Shown here piece after piece: positions 15,239-24,337 of a DNA stretch of 28,984 nucleotides. The DNA is taken from assembly GCA_964459495.1 (NCBI GenBank), contig CAYWNK010000046.1, forward strand, positions 1 to 28,984, in the 5' to 3' direction. The position numbers were made by a program, and so were the translations under genes. The stretch is from CAYWNK01 sp964459495 (lineage in GTDB: Bacteria; Planctomycetota; UBA1135; GCA-002686595). The notes below the pieces were generated by a model. That model ran no database searches. It was not told the DNA's origin and saw only the letters and a program-made list of their open reading frames with translations. The stretch's first letter is position 1. Each line of letters starts with the position of its first letter.

Positions 15239-17002
15239 ATGAGCAACGCGAGTCAAGCAGCCTGGTATCGACCGAAGTCAGCCCTACAGCGAGTGCTGGC
15301 CCGCATCCACGGGCTCGCGATCATCGGTCTCGTCACCCTGGTTCACGCCTCCTTTGGCATCTCGGTCAGCGAAACCTTCGCAGGTGGGCAGGAACACCAG
15401 GATCCAACGGCGAAACCCGATGGGCCACTCAATATCCTGTGGCTCACCGTCGAGGACATGAGCCCGTGGATCGGACCCTACGGGGACAAGACCGTCCCGA
15501 CGCCGCACCTGGACCGACTGGCCGCCGAGGGCATCACCTACGACAATGCCTTCGCGGATAGCCCCGTCTGCGCCCCCGCCCGCACCGCCCTCATCACAGG
15601 TTGCTACCCGACACGCATCGGGGCGATGCACATGCGTACGCGTTCACGCAGCAAGAGCGTCGAACCTGAAGCCTACGTGGACATCCCGCTCTACGAGGCC
15701 GTTCCGCCGCCGAGCGTGCGCTGCTTCCCCGAGTACCTGCGCGCCGCCGGGTACTACACGACCAATCGCTCGAAGAAAGACTACCAGTTCCGCGCGCCGC
15801 AGTGGACCTGGGACGATTCCTCGCGAAAGGCCGACTACTCCTCCAGACCTGCGGGGGCCCCGTTCTTCTCGGTCTACAACCACGGTGGCACGCATGAGAG
15901 CCAGGCATTCCCCGAGGCGAAGCGCCGACCCGCGGTTGTAGCGCCCGAAGAGCTCAGCCTCCCGCCCATCTACCCCGACACCCCGGCGGTGCGAGACGCC
16001 CTAGCCCGAACCTACAACAACATCGCCGAGATGGACGCGTGGGTCGGCCGCGAACTCGAGCGCTTGGACCGGGCTGGGCTCGCCGAATCGACGGTGGTCT
16101 TCTTCTATTCCGACCATGGCGTTGGCCTGCCGCGGGGGAAGCGCTCGCTGTACGGCACGGGGACGCGAGTGCCCCTGCTCATCCGCTTCCCAAAGGGCCG
16201 CGGCCCCGCGGATCTGCCCCCGGGCAGCCGGACCGATCGCATCGTGTCCTTCATCGATTTTGGGGCCACAGCCCTCAGCCTCGCCGGTATCGAGCCCCCC
16301 CAGGACATCGATGGGCTGGCATTTCTTGGGCCGCACGCCGGTGCCCCGCGGACCCTTGCGTTCTTTCACGCCGATCGCTTCGATGCCGTCCGCGACCGGG
16401 CGCGCGCAGTCACCGACGGGCGCCGCCTGGTGATTCGCAACCTGTTGCCCGACAGGCCGCACCTGATCGCCAACGCCTACCGGGAGCGCATCCCGATGAC
16501 CGCCGACCTCTATGCGCTGCGCGAGAACGGTGCGCTTGCAGGCGAACGCACCCAGGCCCAGTGGCAAGTCGGCTCCACGGAACGCCCCGTGACGGAGTGG
16601 TACGACCGAAGCGAAGACCCCTGGGAGACCGCCTCGCTCGTGGGCACCTCGCTCGCGGCGGACGAGCAGGCCGCATTTGATGCCCTGGAAGATGCCCTGG
16701 ATGATTGGATCCGGGCCGGCGACCTGGGGCTGGTCGATTCGGAGTCCGAGCTCGTCCGGACCGCCCTCTGGCCCCCCCGCGGCGAGCAGCCGACCACAGC
16801 CCAGCCCTTTCGGAATGCGCAGGGCGGCTTCAGCAGCGCGACCCCCGGCGCTTCGATCGGCTACTCGATTCAGGGCTCCGGACGCTTTCACCCCGCGCCT
16901 GGGGGGCTCGTTCCCCCCCTTGCGCCCGGCACCCGTATCGAGGTGAAGGCCCACAGGCTCGGCTACCAGCCGTCCCCCAGCGCCCGATTTACCGTGCGCT
17001 AG
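15239..17002 (+). CDS. Family S1 sulfatase, N-sulfoglucosamine sulfohydrolase-like
   Basis: The ATG at 15239 is chosen for its GAGG ribosome site and for the signal or anchor segment at about 25-45; the open frame extends further back but only inside DUF1501. The 587-residue product shows the sulfatase signature C111-A-P-A-R in SPVCAPARTALITG, where Cys111 must be oxidised to formylglycine. LNILWLTVEDMSPWIGPYGD and FYSDHGVGLPRGKRSLYG supply metal and sulfate ligands and resemble the heparan N-sulfatase branch. The last 60 residues (FSSATPGASIGYSIQGSG onward) look like a chitobiase-type or fibronectin-like add-on domain. It should hydrolyse sulfate esters or sulfamates from polysaccharides in the periplasm. 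No maturation enzyme is encoded in the window. Confidence 0.93.
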   Translation: MSNASQAAWYRPKSALQRVLARIHGLAIIGLVTLVHASFGISVSETFAGGQEHQDPTAKPDGPLNILWLTVEDMSPWIGPYGDKTVPTPHLDRLAAEGITYDNAFADSPVCAPARTALITGCYPTRIGAMHMRTRSRSKSVEPEAYVDIPLYEAVPPPSVRCFPEYLRAAGYYTTNRSKKDYQFRAPQWTWDDSSRKADYSSRPAGAPFFSVYNHGGTHESQAFPEAKRRPAVVAPEELSLPPIYPDTPAVRDALARTYNNIAEMDAWVGRELERLDRAGLAESTVVFFYSDHGVGLPRGKRSLYGTGTRVPLLIRFPKGRGPADLPPGSRTDRIVSFIDFGATALSLAGIEPPQDIDGLAFLGPHAGAPRTLAFFHADRFDAVRDRARAVTDGRRLVIRNLLPDRPHLIANAYRERIPMTADLYALRENGALAGERTQAQWQVGSTERPVTEWYDRSEDPWETASLVGTSLAADEQAAFDALEDALDDWIRAGDLGLVDSESELVRTALWPPRGEQPTTAQPFRNAQGGFSSATPGASIGYSIQGSGRFHPAPGGLVPPLAPGTRIEVKAHRLGYQPSPSARFTVR

Positions 17003-17047
17003 TTTTTTCCGTCACACTCGCGGAACGGTGGACATTCCTCCGTAGCT

Positions 17048-20000
17048 GTGACACCCATCGACCGCCAAGACCCCGAGCAACTCGCCGCCCAATCCCTGTG
17101 GCTGCGCCGCCTGGCCATCAGCCTAGTCGGCGGCCAGGATGCGGACGATGTCGTGCAGGAAACCCTGCTGGTGGCCCTGCACCGCCCCAGGATTCTCGGC
17201 GGCGAAGGCGCGCTCCGGGCCTGGCTGTCCGGCATCGCTCGAAACGTCGTACGATCGGGACATCGTCAATCGGGGCGCCGCGATCGTCGCGAGCGCGACT
17301 ACGGGGAAGCACGTCTCAGCCACACTCCCGGAACCGATGAGGTTGTCGAGCGAGCCGCCCGGTGCGCGGAGCTGATCGAAGCGGTCCTGGGCCTCGACGA
17401 GCCCTACCGCACCGCTGTCCTGCTCGCCTACGAGGAGCGTCTCAGCGCTCCGGCGATTGCGGCGCGCACCGGTGCAACGCCGGCGGCCGTGCGAAAGCGC
17501 ATCTCCCGCGGCCTCGCCAGCTTGCGCGCACGGTTGGACGCAGAGAACGGCGGCGAAGGCCGGGCTTGGCTCGCCGCGTTGGCCGGCCTGAACCCGACGA
17601 GCGCAGCCACTCTCCCACCCTGGACCCTTGGATTGACCATGACCACCAAATGGGCCGCTACCGCGGCAACTCTGCTCGTGCTTGCTGGGCTTGGCCTCTG
17701 GAACTGGCAGCACCGAGCCACCCAGGTCACGACCGCGCTCGGACTGGAGACACGGACCAGCGGGGTCGAACAACTGGGCTCCGAACAGCTCGATGGGCTG
17801 ACGGCGACTGGAAAGGATGAGCAACGTACTACCCTTCTCACAACGGAACCAGCGCCCCGGTCCGGCGCCACCCGCATCGCCGGGCGGGTCCTATTGACCG
17901 ACGATCGCACCCCGGTCCCCGATGCCACCATCCGCGCTGCTGCGGGTGCGCTGGCGGGTCTTGAGAGAGCGCAGGATCAACCTGCCCTAGCGCTCACCGA
18001 CGCAATGGGACGATTCGAAATCGATCTCGAAAGCGCTCAGGCCCAGTCCTTGCTCGATGGCGGAATGTGGGTTCAACAATCCAGCGTCTACGACATCCAC
18101 GTCGACCCAGCGCAGATCACCCGCGCCGAGGGGCGGGTGCTGGAGATTCGCACGGTGCCCCTGGGTCAGATTCTGGTCACGGTCTTGGATGCCGGGGGCA
18201 ATCGAGCCCCCGGCATCGGTGTGGCCTACGATCTCGATGCAACCATTGGCTCGGAGGCCCAGCTGTGGAGCTACCAGAGGAAATGGGCCGCCGGCGTTTC
18301 CAATGCCCAGGGTGAGCTGCTGATGGAGGGCATTCCCGTTGGGATGAAGGTCAGCTTCGGGGTTCAAGGCGACTGGAATATGCCTGCGAGTACCGTGATC
18401 ACAGAAGGCACCGTACGCGCCGATGTGACCCTGCGGATGAGGGGCTGGGCCGGACTCACTGCACGCCTGAGGTGGCCGGATGGAAGTCCCGCAGCTGGGG
18501 TGAATGCGACCTGGATCGGCACTTCGAACCGCAAGGGCAATCTCGGCGGGTCGAGGGACACATCCGATGCATCCGGCGTCCTGGTCATCGACGACTTGAC
18601 GTCCGGCGGGGGCGAGCTACGCATTCAAGGCGGCGCTCACCATGATCCCATCGGTGTACGCGTCGAGCGCGGAGAGGTCACCGACCTCGGCATCCTGACC
18701 GTTGAAAAGCTTGTTCGTGTCGACGGGCGCGTCGTCACATCAGAAGGACAGTTCCTGCCTCCCGAGTTGCGCGTCTGCGCCCTGCGCAGTGGTGCACTGT
18801 TCGCCCAATCCAGGCTCCAAACGGACCTCTCCTTCTCGCTCCAGGTTCCCCCGGGGCCTGTCGTGCTCGCCCTCTCCAAGCCGATCACCTGGGACCCAAC
18901 CCTACCCTTCCGCGGGTCCTTCTTGGGCCAAGTCGAAGTGCTCGCCCCACAGTCGGATATTGAGCTTCCGCTGGAAACCACGTTCGCCGAGGTGACTGGC
19001 CATGGGGGGCTGCCGAACGCTCAGTTGGAAGTCGCCTTGTTCGGTGCTACCCCGAGCGTGAGCTGGGGCATCCAAAGCCTGGGCGGTGGAGCCGTCGACT
19101 CGGTCGCTGGCCAAAACGGCATCTTCGCAGCACAGGTTCAACCTGCCGAAGCGCGCATCCTAGTGCGAATGAACAACGGAAACACCGCCTACTCGGACCT
19201 CGTCCAGCTCAAGGAAGGCGTCAGCCATGACCTTGGTGCCCTGGACTTTTCAGAGGGCATTCTAGTGGTGAAAACCACAGACACCGACGGCTCTCCGGCG
19301 GTCGACAGCCTGGTGAAGCTACAGGACCCCAACCACCATACGATCGAGATGCGTGCGGACGAATCCGGGGTTGCCCGCAAGGAAATCGCCGCCGGCCCCT
19401 ACGCTCTGCGTGTTGAGACCCCCGATGGGGCTTCGGGCCATTGGCAGCTCCTCCAAATCGAGAACGGCGAGACGACCGAGGTCGAACTCAGCGTCACCGA
19501 CAAGGCTGTCCTACGCGGCTCGCTAACGGGCGCCGCTGGACCCATGGGAGGCGTGGCGATTCAGTGTCAACGCAGCAAGCCCATCTCGAACCTGATCCTC
19601 TCTGCGACCACGGATAGCGGCGGGCAATTCGCCTTCCAGCCGATGCTCCCCGGCGTCTACCGCTTCCATGTGAGAAGTGAGCTCGTGGGATCGGTGGAGC
19701 TCATGGGCGGCGAGGAGAAGGCAATGAACCTGCAGGTTGGAACTCCGCGAAGCAGCATCGAAATCGTCCGTGACGGCCAGCCCTTTGGTTGGGCAGACCG
19801 CCTCGTCGTCAGCACTTGGGGGCCCGGGGATCCAATCTGGTACCTGGGGGAGCAGGTCGGGGAGGGCCGTTTTGAGGCGATCCTCCCCATGGGTCCACTC
19901 CTGTTTTCCATCGACCTCAACGGGATCGGCAACAACCAGCATTTGCTCGCCCTTGGCGCCGCATCGATGGGCGGCACCTACCGCCTTGAGCTCCCACGCA

Positions 20001-20284
20001 CCGGGGTCGAGCTGCATCTGACCGGAGCGGCTGCCCATCGTCCCAGCCCGGCCGGCTACCTGGAGAAACTCGAGGGCATCCCGGCCGTATCGCAGTGGGG
20101 CCCCGAACCGGAGCTCTACGCCGAGGATCAAGGTCTGGGTTCGGGCGGGTCGCGCATCGTTCGCTTCCCCTTTCTCCCCCCCGGGGCAGAGGTACGTCTC
20201 ACCGGGCTCGGCAACGCAGGCCAACGAAGGGCCGAAACCGTGACCGTCGCCTCGGGGGGCTGGACACGCATCGACTGGGACTAG
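17048..20284 (+). CDS. Membrane-tethered ECF sigma factor fused to carboxypeptidase-regulatory-like repeats
   Basis: Translation starts at GTG 17048, 45 bases after the sulfatase; no ATG precedes the sigma domain. The 1078-residue chain has sigma region 2 at about 15-80 (DADDVVQETLLVALHRP; WLSGIARNVVRS) and region 4 at about 108-165 (LIEAVLGLDEPYRTAVLL; APAIAARTGATPAAVRKRIS). A single membrane segment follows at about 203-220, then some 850 residues of exported beta-sandwich repeats of the carboxypeptidase-regulatory/Cna-B kind. Examples are IAGRVLLTDDRTPVPDATI, VDGRVVTSEGQFLPPELRV and LRGSLTGAAGPMGGVAI. The natural model is a sensor whose outer part controls release or activity of the cytoplasmic sigma. 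This architecture is known from Planctomycetota but its signals are not. An ATG at 17639 just before the membrane segment could give a sigma-less form. Confidence 0.88.
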   Translation: MTPIDRQDPEQLAAQSLWLRRLAISLVGGQDADDVVQETLLVALHRPRILGGEGALRAWLSGIARNVVRSGHRQSGRRDRRERDYGEARLSHTPGTDEVVERAARCAELIEAVLGLDEPYRTAVLLAYEERLSAPAIAARTGATPAAVRKRISRGLASLRARLDAENGGEGRAWLAALAGLNPTSAATLPPWTLGLTMTTKWAATAATLLVLAGLGLWNWQHRATQVTTALGLETRTSGVEQLGSEQLDGLTATGKDEQRTTLLTTEPAPRSGATRIAGRVLLTDDRTPVPDATIRAAAGALAGLERAQDQPALALTDAMGRFEIDLESAQAQSLLDGGMWVQQSSVYDIHVDPAQITRAEGRVLEIRTVPLGQILVTVLDAGGNRAPGIGVAYDLDATIGSEAQLWSYQRKWAAGVSNAQGELLMEGIPVGMKVSFGVQGDWNMPASTVITEGTVRADVTLRMRGWAGLTARLRWPDGSPAAGVNATWIGTSNRKGNLGGSRDTSDASGVLVIDDLTSGGGELRIQGGAHHDPIGVRVERGEVTDLGILTVEKLVRVDGRVVTSEGQFLPPELRVCALRSGALFAQSRLQTDLSFSLQVPPGPVVLALSKPITWDPTLPFRGSFLGQVEVLAPQSDIELPLETTFAEVTGHGGLPNAQLEVALFGATPSVSWGIQSLGGGAVDSVAGQNGIFAAQVQPAEARILVRMNNGNTAYSDLVQLKEGVSHDLGALDFSEGILVVKTTDTDGSPAVDSLVKLQDPNHHTIEMRADESGVARKEIAAGPYALRVETPDGASGHWQLLQIENGETTEVELSVTDKAVLRGSLTGAAGPMGGVAIQCQRSKPISNLILSATTDSGGQFAFQPMLPGVYRFHVRSELVGSVELMGGEEKAMNLQVGTPRSSIEIVRDGQPFGWADRLVVSTWGPGDPIWYLGEQVGEGRFEAILPMGPLLFSIDLNGIGNNQHLLALGAASMGGTYRLELPRTGVELHLTGAAAHRPSPAGYLEKLEGIPAVSQWGPEPELYAEDQGLGSGGSRIVRFPFLPPGAEVRLTGLGNAGQRRAETVTVASGGWTRIDWD

Positions 20285-20314
20285 TCCCGGCAGGCGACGA
20301 AGCGCCCGGGCTAG
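20281..20314. terminator. Convergent-gene inverted repeat spanning both stop codons
   Basis: CTAG-T-CCCG-GCA-GGCG, a six-base loop ACGAAG, then CGCC-CGGG-CTAG form twelve pairs with two small bulges. The two CTAG ends contain the stop codons of the plus-strand sigma fusion and the minus-strand GAF gene. It would work in both directions and suits a shared terminator. There is no T-run on either side. Confidence 0.42.
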
Positions 20315-21000
20315 GCCTGCGGCTTCACGCCATGGATCCCGCTGCAGTCGGGACAGATGCCGTGAGTCTCGGGAACCGTCGCGTGGATGTACTCGCCCAG
20401 CGGAACCCAGGAAGCTCCACCACCTGCGTCGATCACTCGAACGCTCTGGCACCAGGCACACACCGGCACGAGGTGCTCTAGGGCGCGCAGGTCGTGCTGC
20501 ACCTTGCGCAGTTCGAGCTGCGCAACCACCGCCTCGCCGAGAACCCGCAGTGTCTCGATCTGTCCTTCGCTCAGCTTCGCGGGCTTTCGGCCGATCACGC
20601 AGAGCGTGCCGAGGCGCTGTCCATCCTCGACGATCAGCGGCGCCCCAGCATAGAAACGAATGTTGGGCGAGCCGGTAACGAGGGGGTTCGACGCGAAGCG
20701 CCTGTCGTTGTGCGCATCCTCCACCACCATGATCTTGTCGCTTTGGATGGTATGGGCACAGAAGGCATGATCGCGCGGGGTTTCGGTCGCGTCCAATCCA
20801 TGCCGCGACTTGAACCACTGCCTTTCCTTGTCCACCAGGCTCACCAGACTGATCGGTTTCTGACAGATGTTGGCCGCCAGGCGCGTCAAGTCGTCAAACG
20901 CTTGCTCGGTTGCGGTATCCAGTACAGCGTAGAGACGCAAAGCTTCAATACGCCGACTCTCCTCGTTCACCACGGCCTGATCGCTTGGGGTGGGGTACAC
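20311..21000 (-). CDS. GAF domain protein with C-terminal CxxC zinc-binding motif
   Basis: This 229-residue protein opens with NEESRRIEALRLYAVLDT, the usual entry to this GAF subfamily, with the GAF domain at about 25-170 (RDHAFCAHTIQ; ASNPLVTGSPNIRFYAGAPL; LGTLCVIGRKP). A short helical linker leads to VCAWCQSVR near 190 and ICPDC near 218, two Cys pairs that probably bind zinc. The same tail is seen in other GAF and PAS signalling proteins. There is no output domain, so it may modulate another regulator. The start is GTG at 21000; a second GTG pair lies 27-30 bases downstream. It converges on the sigma fusion and diverges from the beta-propeller gene. Confidence 0.87.
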   Translation of the reverse strand: MYPTPSDQAVVNEESRRIEALRLYAVLDTATEQAFDDLTRLAANICQKPISLVSLVDKERQWFKSRHGLDATETPRDHAFCAHTIQSDKIMVVEDAHNDRRFASNPLVTGSPNIRFYAGAPLIVEDGQRLGTLCVIGRKPAKLSEGQIETLRVLGEAVVAQLELRKVQHDLRALEHLVPVCAWCQSVRVIDAGGGASWVPLGEYIHATVPETHGICPDCSGIHGVKPQA

Positions 21001-21140
21001 AGGCGAGAGTGTAGCGGAACCGTTCGCATCTCATACACAGGCGCTCAACCTGACGCTGCATTCACGCTCCGACGCCGAACCTAAAATTCCGTTCGCCCAA
21101 ACTCTTGGCGAGTGAGCCAAAGCCCCCCTAAGCTCCGAAG

Positions 21141-22289
21141 ATGAATCCTAAGACCATGTTTCGCGCTGCGACACTCTTTGCGATCGCCTTGAACCCAAGC
21201 TGCCAAAGTGGCTCCCCCTCTATGCCTAGCGCATGGTCCCATTTCCGGGGCGGCCCAAGTCACGCGGGTTCCGCTCCCGACGCCCAAGCGATCCAAGACC
21301 CCCGCCTGGCCTGGAGCTTCGACACCGGCGGCACCGTCGAATCTTCACCCGCTGTCGTCGACGGCAACCTCTACTGCGGCACCTTCGACGGACATCTCTT
21401 TGCCCTCGACGCGACGACGGGCGCGGAGCGCTGGCGCTTCCCTGTTGGCGGCAAACTGCTGCGTGCATCACCTGCTGTCGTCGACGGCCGTGTGTTCTTC
21501 GGCGCGGACGATGAGCGCTTCTACTGCGTCGACGCCGCTACGGGGAATCAGGTCTGGGCCCTCGATCTCGAGCCCGGCGGCCAACAATCCTCGCCGGCGA
21601 TCGAGGACGGGAACGTCTACTTCGGTTCGTTCGATCGCAAGGTCTACTGCGTCGCGGCGGACACCGGTGATGTGCGCTGGACCTTCCCAACAGAGGGAGC
21701 GATCCTCTCGTCTCCAGGTCTCACCGATGACCTCGTCGTCATCGGATCCCAGGACGGCACGGTCTACGCACTCGAAAAGGAAACCGGTGCCCAGCGCTGG
21801 AGCTTCACTACAGGGGCCACCGTTTGGTCATCACCCGCCTACGCCCTCGGTAGCGTGTTCGTGGGGTCGGACGACCGACATGTGTACGCGCTGGACCCGA
21901 AGACAGGCGCAGAACGCTGGCGCTTTGCCACAGGAGGCACCGTGTTCTCGTCTCCCGCTGTTTCCGTCACAGATGGAATCCTATACGTGGGCTCCGACGA
22001 CCAACACCTCTACGCGCTCGCCTGTGAAGACGGTCGTGAGCTTTGGAAAGCGGATCTGAAAGGCCGAGTGCTCGGGTCCCCGGCGATCGTGCAGGACCTA
22101 CTCTACGTCGGCGGAGAGGGCTCGGGCGGCGACGAACCAGGAGCCCTGTTTGCAATCGACCGGACCTCGGGGGCCGTTCGCTGGCGCTTCGAGGTGGGCG
22201 CGACCCTGTGGAGTTCTCCGATCGCTGTTGGCACGTCGGTGTACTTCGGCGCACACGACGGCCTGCTGCGCTGCCTGGTCGAGGACTAG
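21141..22289 (+). CDS. Secreted PQQ-like beta-propeller repeat protein
   Basis: The 382-residue product starts with a signal-like stretch (MFRAATLFAIALNPSC, whose Cys could be a weak lipobox; the preceding NPS is not canonical). It then has about eight repeats with a 40-residue period of the form SSPAVVDG, Y-x-G-x-x-D, L-x-A-L-D, TG-x-x-x-W-x-F. This is the PQQ_2/BamB-type beta-propeller. The last blade (LWSSPIAVGTSVYFGAHDGL) is closed by the end of the protein and probably joins the first. Such proteins serve as scaffolds or dehydrogenase-like domains; no quinone-binding catalytic residues were recognised. It stands alone, divergent from the GAF gene and 91 bases before the ECF sigma gene. 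Confidence 0.9.
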   Translation: MNPKTMFRAATLFAIALNPSCQSGSPSMPSAWSHFRGGPSHAGSAPDAQAIQDPRLAWSFDTGGTVESSPAVVDGNLYCGTFDGHLFALDATTGAERWRFPVGGKLLRASPAVVDGRVFFGADDERFYCVDAATGNQVWALDLEPGGQQSSPAIEDGNVYFGSFDRKVYCVAADTGDVRWTFPTEGAILSSPGLTDDLVVIGSQDGTVYALEKETGAQRWSFTTGATVWSSPAYALGSVFVGSDDRHVYALDPKTGAERWRFATGGTVFSSPAVSVTDGILYVGSDDQHLYALACEDGRELWKADLKGRVLGSPAIVQDLLYVGGEGSGGDEPGALFAIDRTSGAVRWRFEVGATLWSSPIAVGTSVYFGAHDGLLRCLVED

Positions 22290-22380
22290 CCGAGATCCTG
22301 GGGGGAGGAAGTTCCAGAGATTCCCCGTGGGCTACCAAGTTCCCGCTTGTCCCTAGGTTCGCAGCCCGGCTGCTCCGAGC

Positions 22381-22884
22381 ATGACACCCGAAGACTGGAT
22401 CGCCCTCTACGAGGCGCATTGCGCCGCCGTCTACACGTCTGTGTCCAGGCGGGTGGGTGGCGACCGCGCCCTCGCTGAGGACCTGGTCCAGGAGGCATGG
22501 CTCGCGGCGGTGGACGCTTGGCCCCCGCCCGCCGTCCAGCCCAGGGGCTGGCTGCTCACCTGCGCGATGAACCGCCTGCGCAATCAACTCAAGCGCAGAC
22601 GACCCCGCCCGGTCGAGCCGGAGGTGCTCGAACAGATTTCCCTCGAGCCGAACTCCCTGGCCAGCGGTTGCGACAGTCCCGCCGGTGCTGAGCTGCTCCA
22701 GTCCGGGCTGGCTCGCTTGACACCGGAGCAGGCTGCGCTGATCGAAGATCACCACCTCGAAGGTCTGCCCTTGGCCGAAATCGCCCGGAACCGCGGACTC
22801 TCAGTACGCGCCGTCGAAGGCCGCTTGACCCGGGCCCGAAGAGCCCTAGCCAAAGCACTTCGCAAGCCCATCCACCCCCGTTAG
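22381..22884 (+). CDS. Stand-alone ECF-type RNA polymerase sigma factor
   Basis: This 167-residue protein has sigma region 2 at about 8-75 (YEAHCAAVYTSVSRRVGG; LAEDLVQEAWLAAVDAW; GWLLTCAMNRLRNQLKRRR) and region 4 at about 112-160 (GLARLTPEQAALIEDHHLEG; LPLAEIARNRGLSVRAVEGR). The length is normal for an ECF factor. It directs RNA polymerase to a small set of promoters, probably including its own. The membrane protein gene starts eight bases downstream, where an anti-sigma factor is usually found. The 91-base gap before it should carry its promoter but no clear boxes were found. Confidence 0.93.
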   Translation: MTPEDWIALYEAHCAAVYTSVSRRVGGDRALAEDLVQEAWLAAVDAWPPPAVQPRGWLLTCAMNRLRNQLKRRRPRPVEPEVLEQISLEPNSLASGCDSPAGAELLQSGLARLTPEQAALIEDHHLEGLPLAEIARNRGLSVRAVEGRLTRARRALAKALRKPIHPR

Positions 22885-22892
22885 GTATCCCG

Positions 22893-23858
22893 ATGAACGA
22901 ACGCCACAAAGCCGATCCACAGTACCTTGCACATCTGCGCTGGCAGGTGGTAACCGAGGTCCGCCGACGCGCCCGCTTCGGATCGAGCAGCCCCCAGGGT
23001 CAGCGCTCGTCCGGTTGGAGAGCCGCCGCTCTCCTGGCGGCTGGCCTCCTTGCTGGAACCGCGGGCACCGTTGCCGCTGGCGAGATCGGGCGCCGCCAGG
23101 ACCGAGCCCAGCTGCTCGCCGATTTGGCGATCGAGGAGCAGCTCGCCGCCACGGAGGCCAGCCTCTTGGGCGATGAGCAGGAGCGCATACAGAGGCTGGC
23201 GGAGGCCGGAGTCGTGACAAACGTGGAGCTTGATGCCGCACGCCACGAGTCGCTTGCGGCCCACTCTCGGCTGCAAGCCTTGGAGCTGGACCGAAGCGAG
23301 ATCCAGCTCAGCGGAGAGGCGCCGAACAGTCGTCTCTCCGCGCCCCTGATCAGCGGGAGGGATTTCGTTCTGGAGCGCCTGTCCAACGACCAGGGTCCGC
23401 TGGTGAATCAAGTCGAGCTGCGAACCAGCGCGCTGGAACGCACGCAGGTGCAGGCGCAGGCCGGACGCGCCACCCTGCTGGAAGAAAAGAAGGCGGAGCG
23501 AGATCTCTCCTTGGCTATGGCCGACCTTGTCCACCTAGAAAAGCGCAAGGAGCTGCGCACCCGCTTTCTTTCCGGCGAACTCAGCGCCTCTGATCTTGGG
23601 CTCGCTGCGCGCCTGCAGGACGCACGCACCGAACGCCGCCAGCTCGACCATCGCTTCGACTACGCCCGCCTGGCCCATGAAGTCCAGGTCGAGCGCCAGG
23701 CCATCGGCCGAGCCCGTATGGACCGCTGGACAGAAATCGACTTGGCCCGCCTGGGGGCTCAGGTCGACCTTGCCGAGAGGCTCCTCCAGACTCTCATTCG
23801 CGAAGCCAAAGGGCTACCGGGCGACCTGCTGCATGGGTCGGAAGATTCGGACCACTAG
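22893..23858 (+). CDS. Membrane-anchored coiled-coil protein, putative partner of the ECF sigma
   Basis: This 321-residue protein has a short cytoplasmic N-terminus of about 40 residues, one membrane segment at about 42-63 (GWRAAALLAAGLLAGTAGTV) and a long outer part rich in Glu, Arg, Leu and Ala, with two coiled-coil stretches (about 68-140 and 170-290). It follows the sigma gene by eight bases, so the two are co-transcribed. The place and topology fit an anti-sigma or heavy-metal-resistance-type (CnrX/ZraP-like) sensor. No zinc-binding anti-sigma motif HxxxCxxC was found, and sequence alone does not prove the role. The visible N-terminal segment would have to hold the sigma factor. Confidence 0.8.
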   Translation: MNERHKADPQYLAHLRWQVVTEVRRRARFGSSSPQGQRSSGWRAAALLAAGLLAGTAGTVAAGEIGRRQDRAQLLADLAIEEQLAATEASLLGDEQERIQRLAEAGVVTNVELDAARHESLAAHSRLQALELDRSEIQLSGEAPNSRLSAPLISGRDFVLERLSNDQGPLVNQVELRTSALERTQVQAQAGRATLLEEKKAERDLSLAMADLVHLEKRKELRTRFLSGELSASDLGLAARLQDARTERRQLDHRFDYARLAHEVQVERQAIGRARMDRWTEIDLARLGAQVDLAERLLQTLIREAKGLPGDLLHGSEDSDH

Positions 23859-23882
23859 GAACCCTGGGGACTTCGCACCCGC

Positions 23883-24143
23883 TCAGCTGTCCCACGGCCC
23901 CGTCCAAAAGTAGCTCTGCCTTCTTCGAGTTCGCCTCTTTTCCCGGAGTCGCTTTTCCGACTCTTGCAGCTTGTCCGTGGACTCAGCGAGGCTCGCCGCG
24001 CTCGCAGCATCCCGAACTTCGCGCTCTTCGGTGGTAAACAGCAGCTCGGCCGGAAGGAGCATTCCGCAGAATTCGCAGTTGCTCAGGCGTCGATTGAAGA
24101 TCGTCCGTTGGCATTTGGGACAGCTGTACTTGGATTTTGTCAT
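23883..24143 (-). CDS. Small zinc-ribbon protein
   Basis: The 86-residue product starts MTKSKYSCPKCQRTIF and has CPKC followed by CEFC 16 residues on. These are four cysteines in treble-clef or zinc-ribbon spacing. The rest is a charged helix (about 40-75) and an Arg-rich end. The ATG at 24143 is preferred over 24182, because the longer N-terminus adds nothing structured and the ribbon normally begins within a few residues. It converges on the coiled-coil protein gene with 24 bases between. Function is unknown; nucleic-acid or protein binding is possible. Confidence 0.72.
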   Translation of the reverse strand: MTKSKYSCPKCQRTIFNRRLSNCEFCGMLLPAELLFTTEEREVRDAASAASLAESTDKLQESEKRLREKRRTRRRQSYFWTGPWDS

Positions 24144-24289
24144 CGGCTTCAAGCCCTCTGACGACCCTACGCCGCGGAACATCTGCCATTCAGGTTCGCG
24201 GATTGGGGCTGGGCTGAAGAAACAGGGCCCGTCGCGATTTTCCCTAAAAAGGCAAGCCTGGGACTCGCGCGGTTCCCGTGGGACGAGAT

Positions 24290-24306
24290 GGCACCAAGTG
24301 GGTGCC
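24290..24306 (+). promoter_or_regulatory. Hairpin with T-rich tail in the leader of the monoheme protein gene
   Basis: GGCACC-AAGTG-GGTGCC is a perfect six-pair hairpin followed on the plus strand by TTCCTTTGTTCT. It lies 31 bases before the ATG at 24338 in a 194-base divergent gap. It resembles a weak intrinsic terminator or attenuator, but the stem is short and chance is not excluded. Confidence 0.28.
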
Positions 24307-24337
24307 TTCCTTTGTTCTAACCCCCATCAACACTGCC

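Noticed and set aside
19523..20818. Minus-strand 431-codon frame across the end of the sigma fusion and the GAF gene
   Set aside because: It runs antisense to the sigma fusion and out of frame through the GAF gene; its sequence is Arg/Pro-rich with no recognisable domain.
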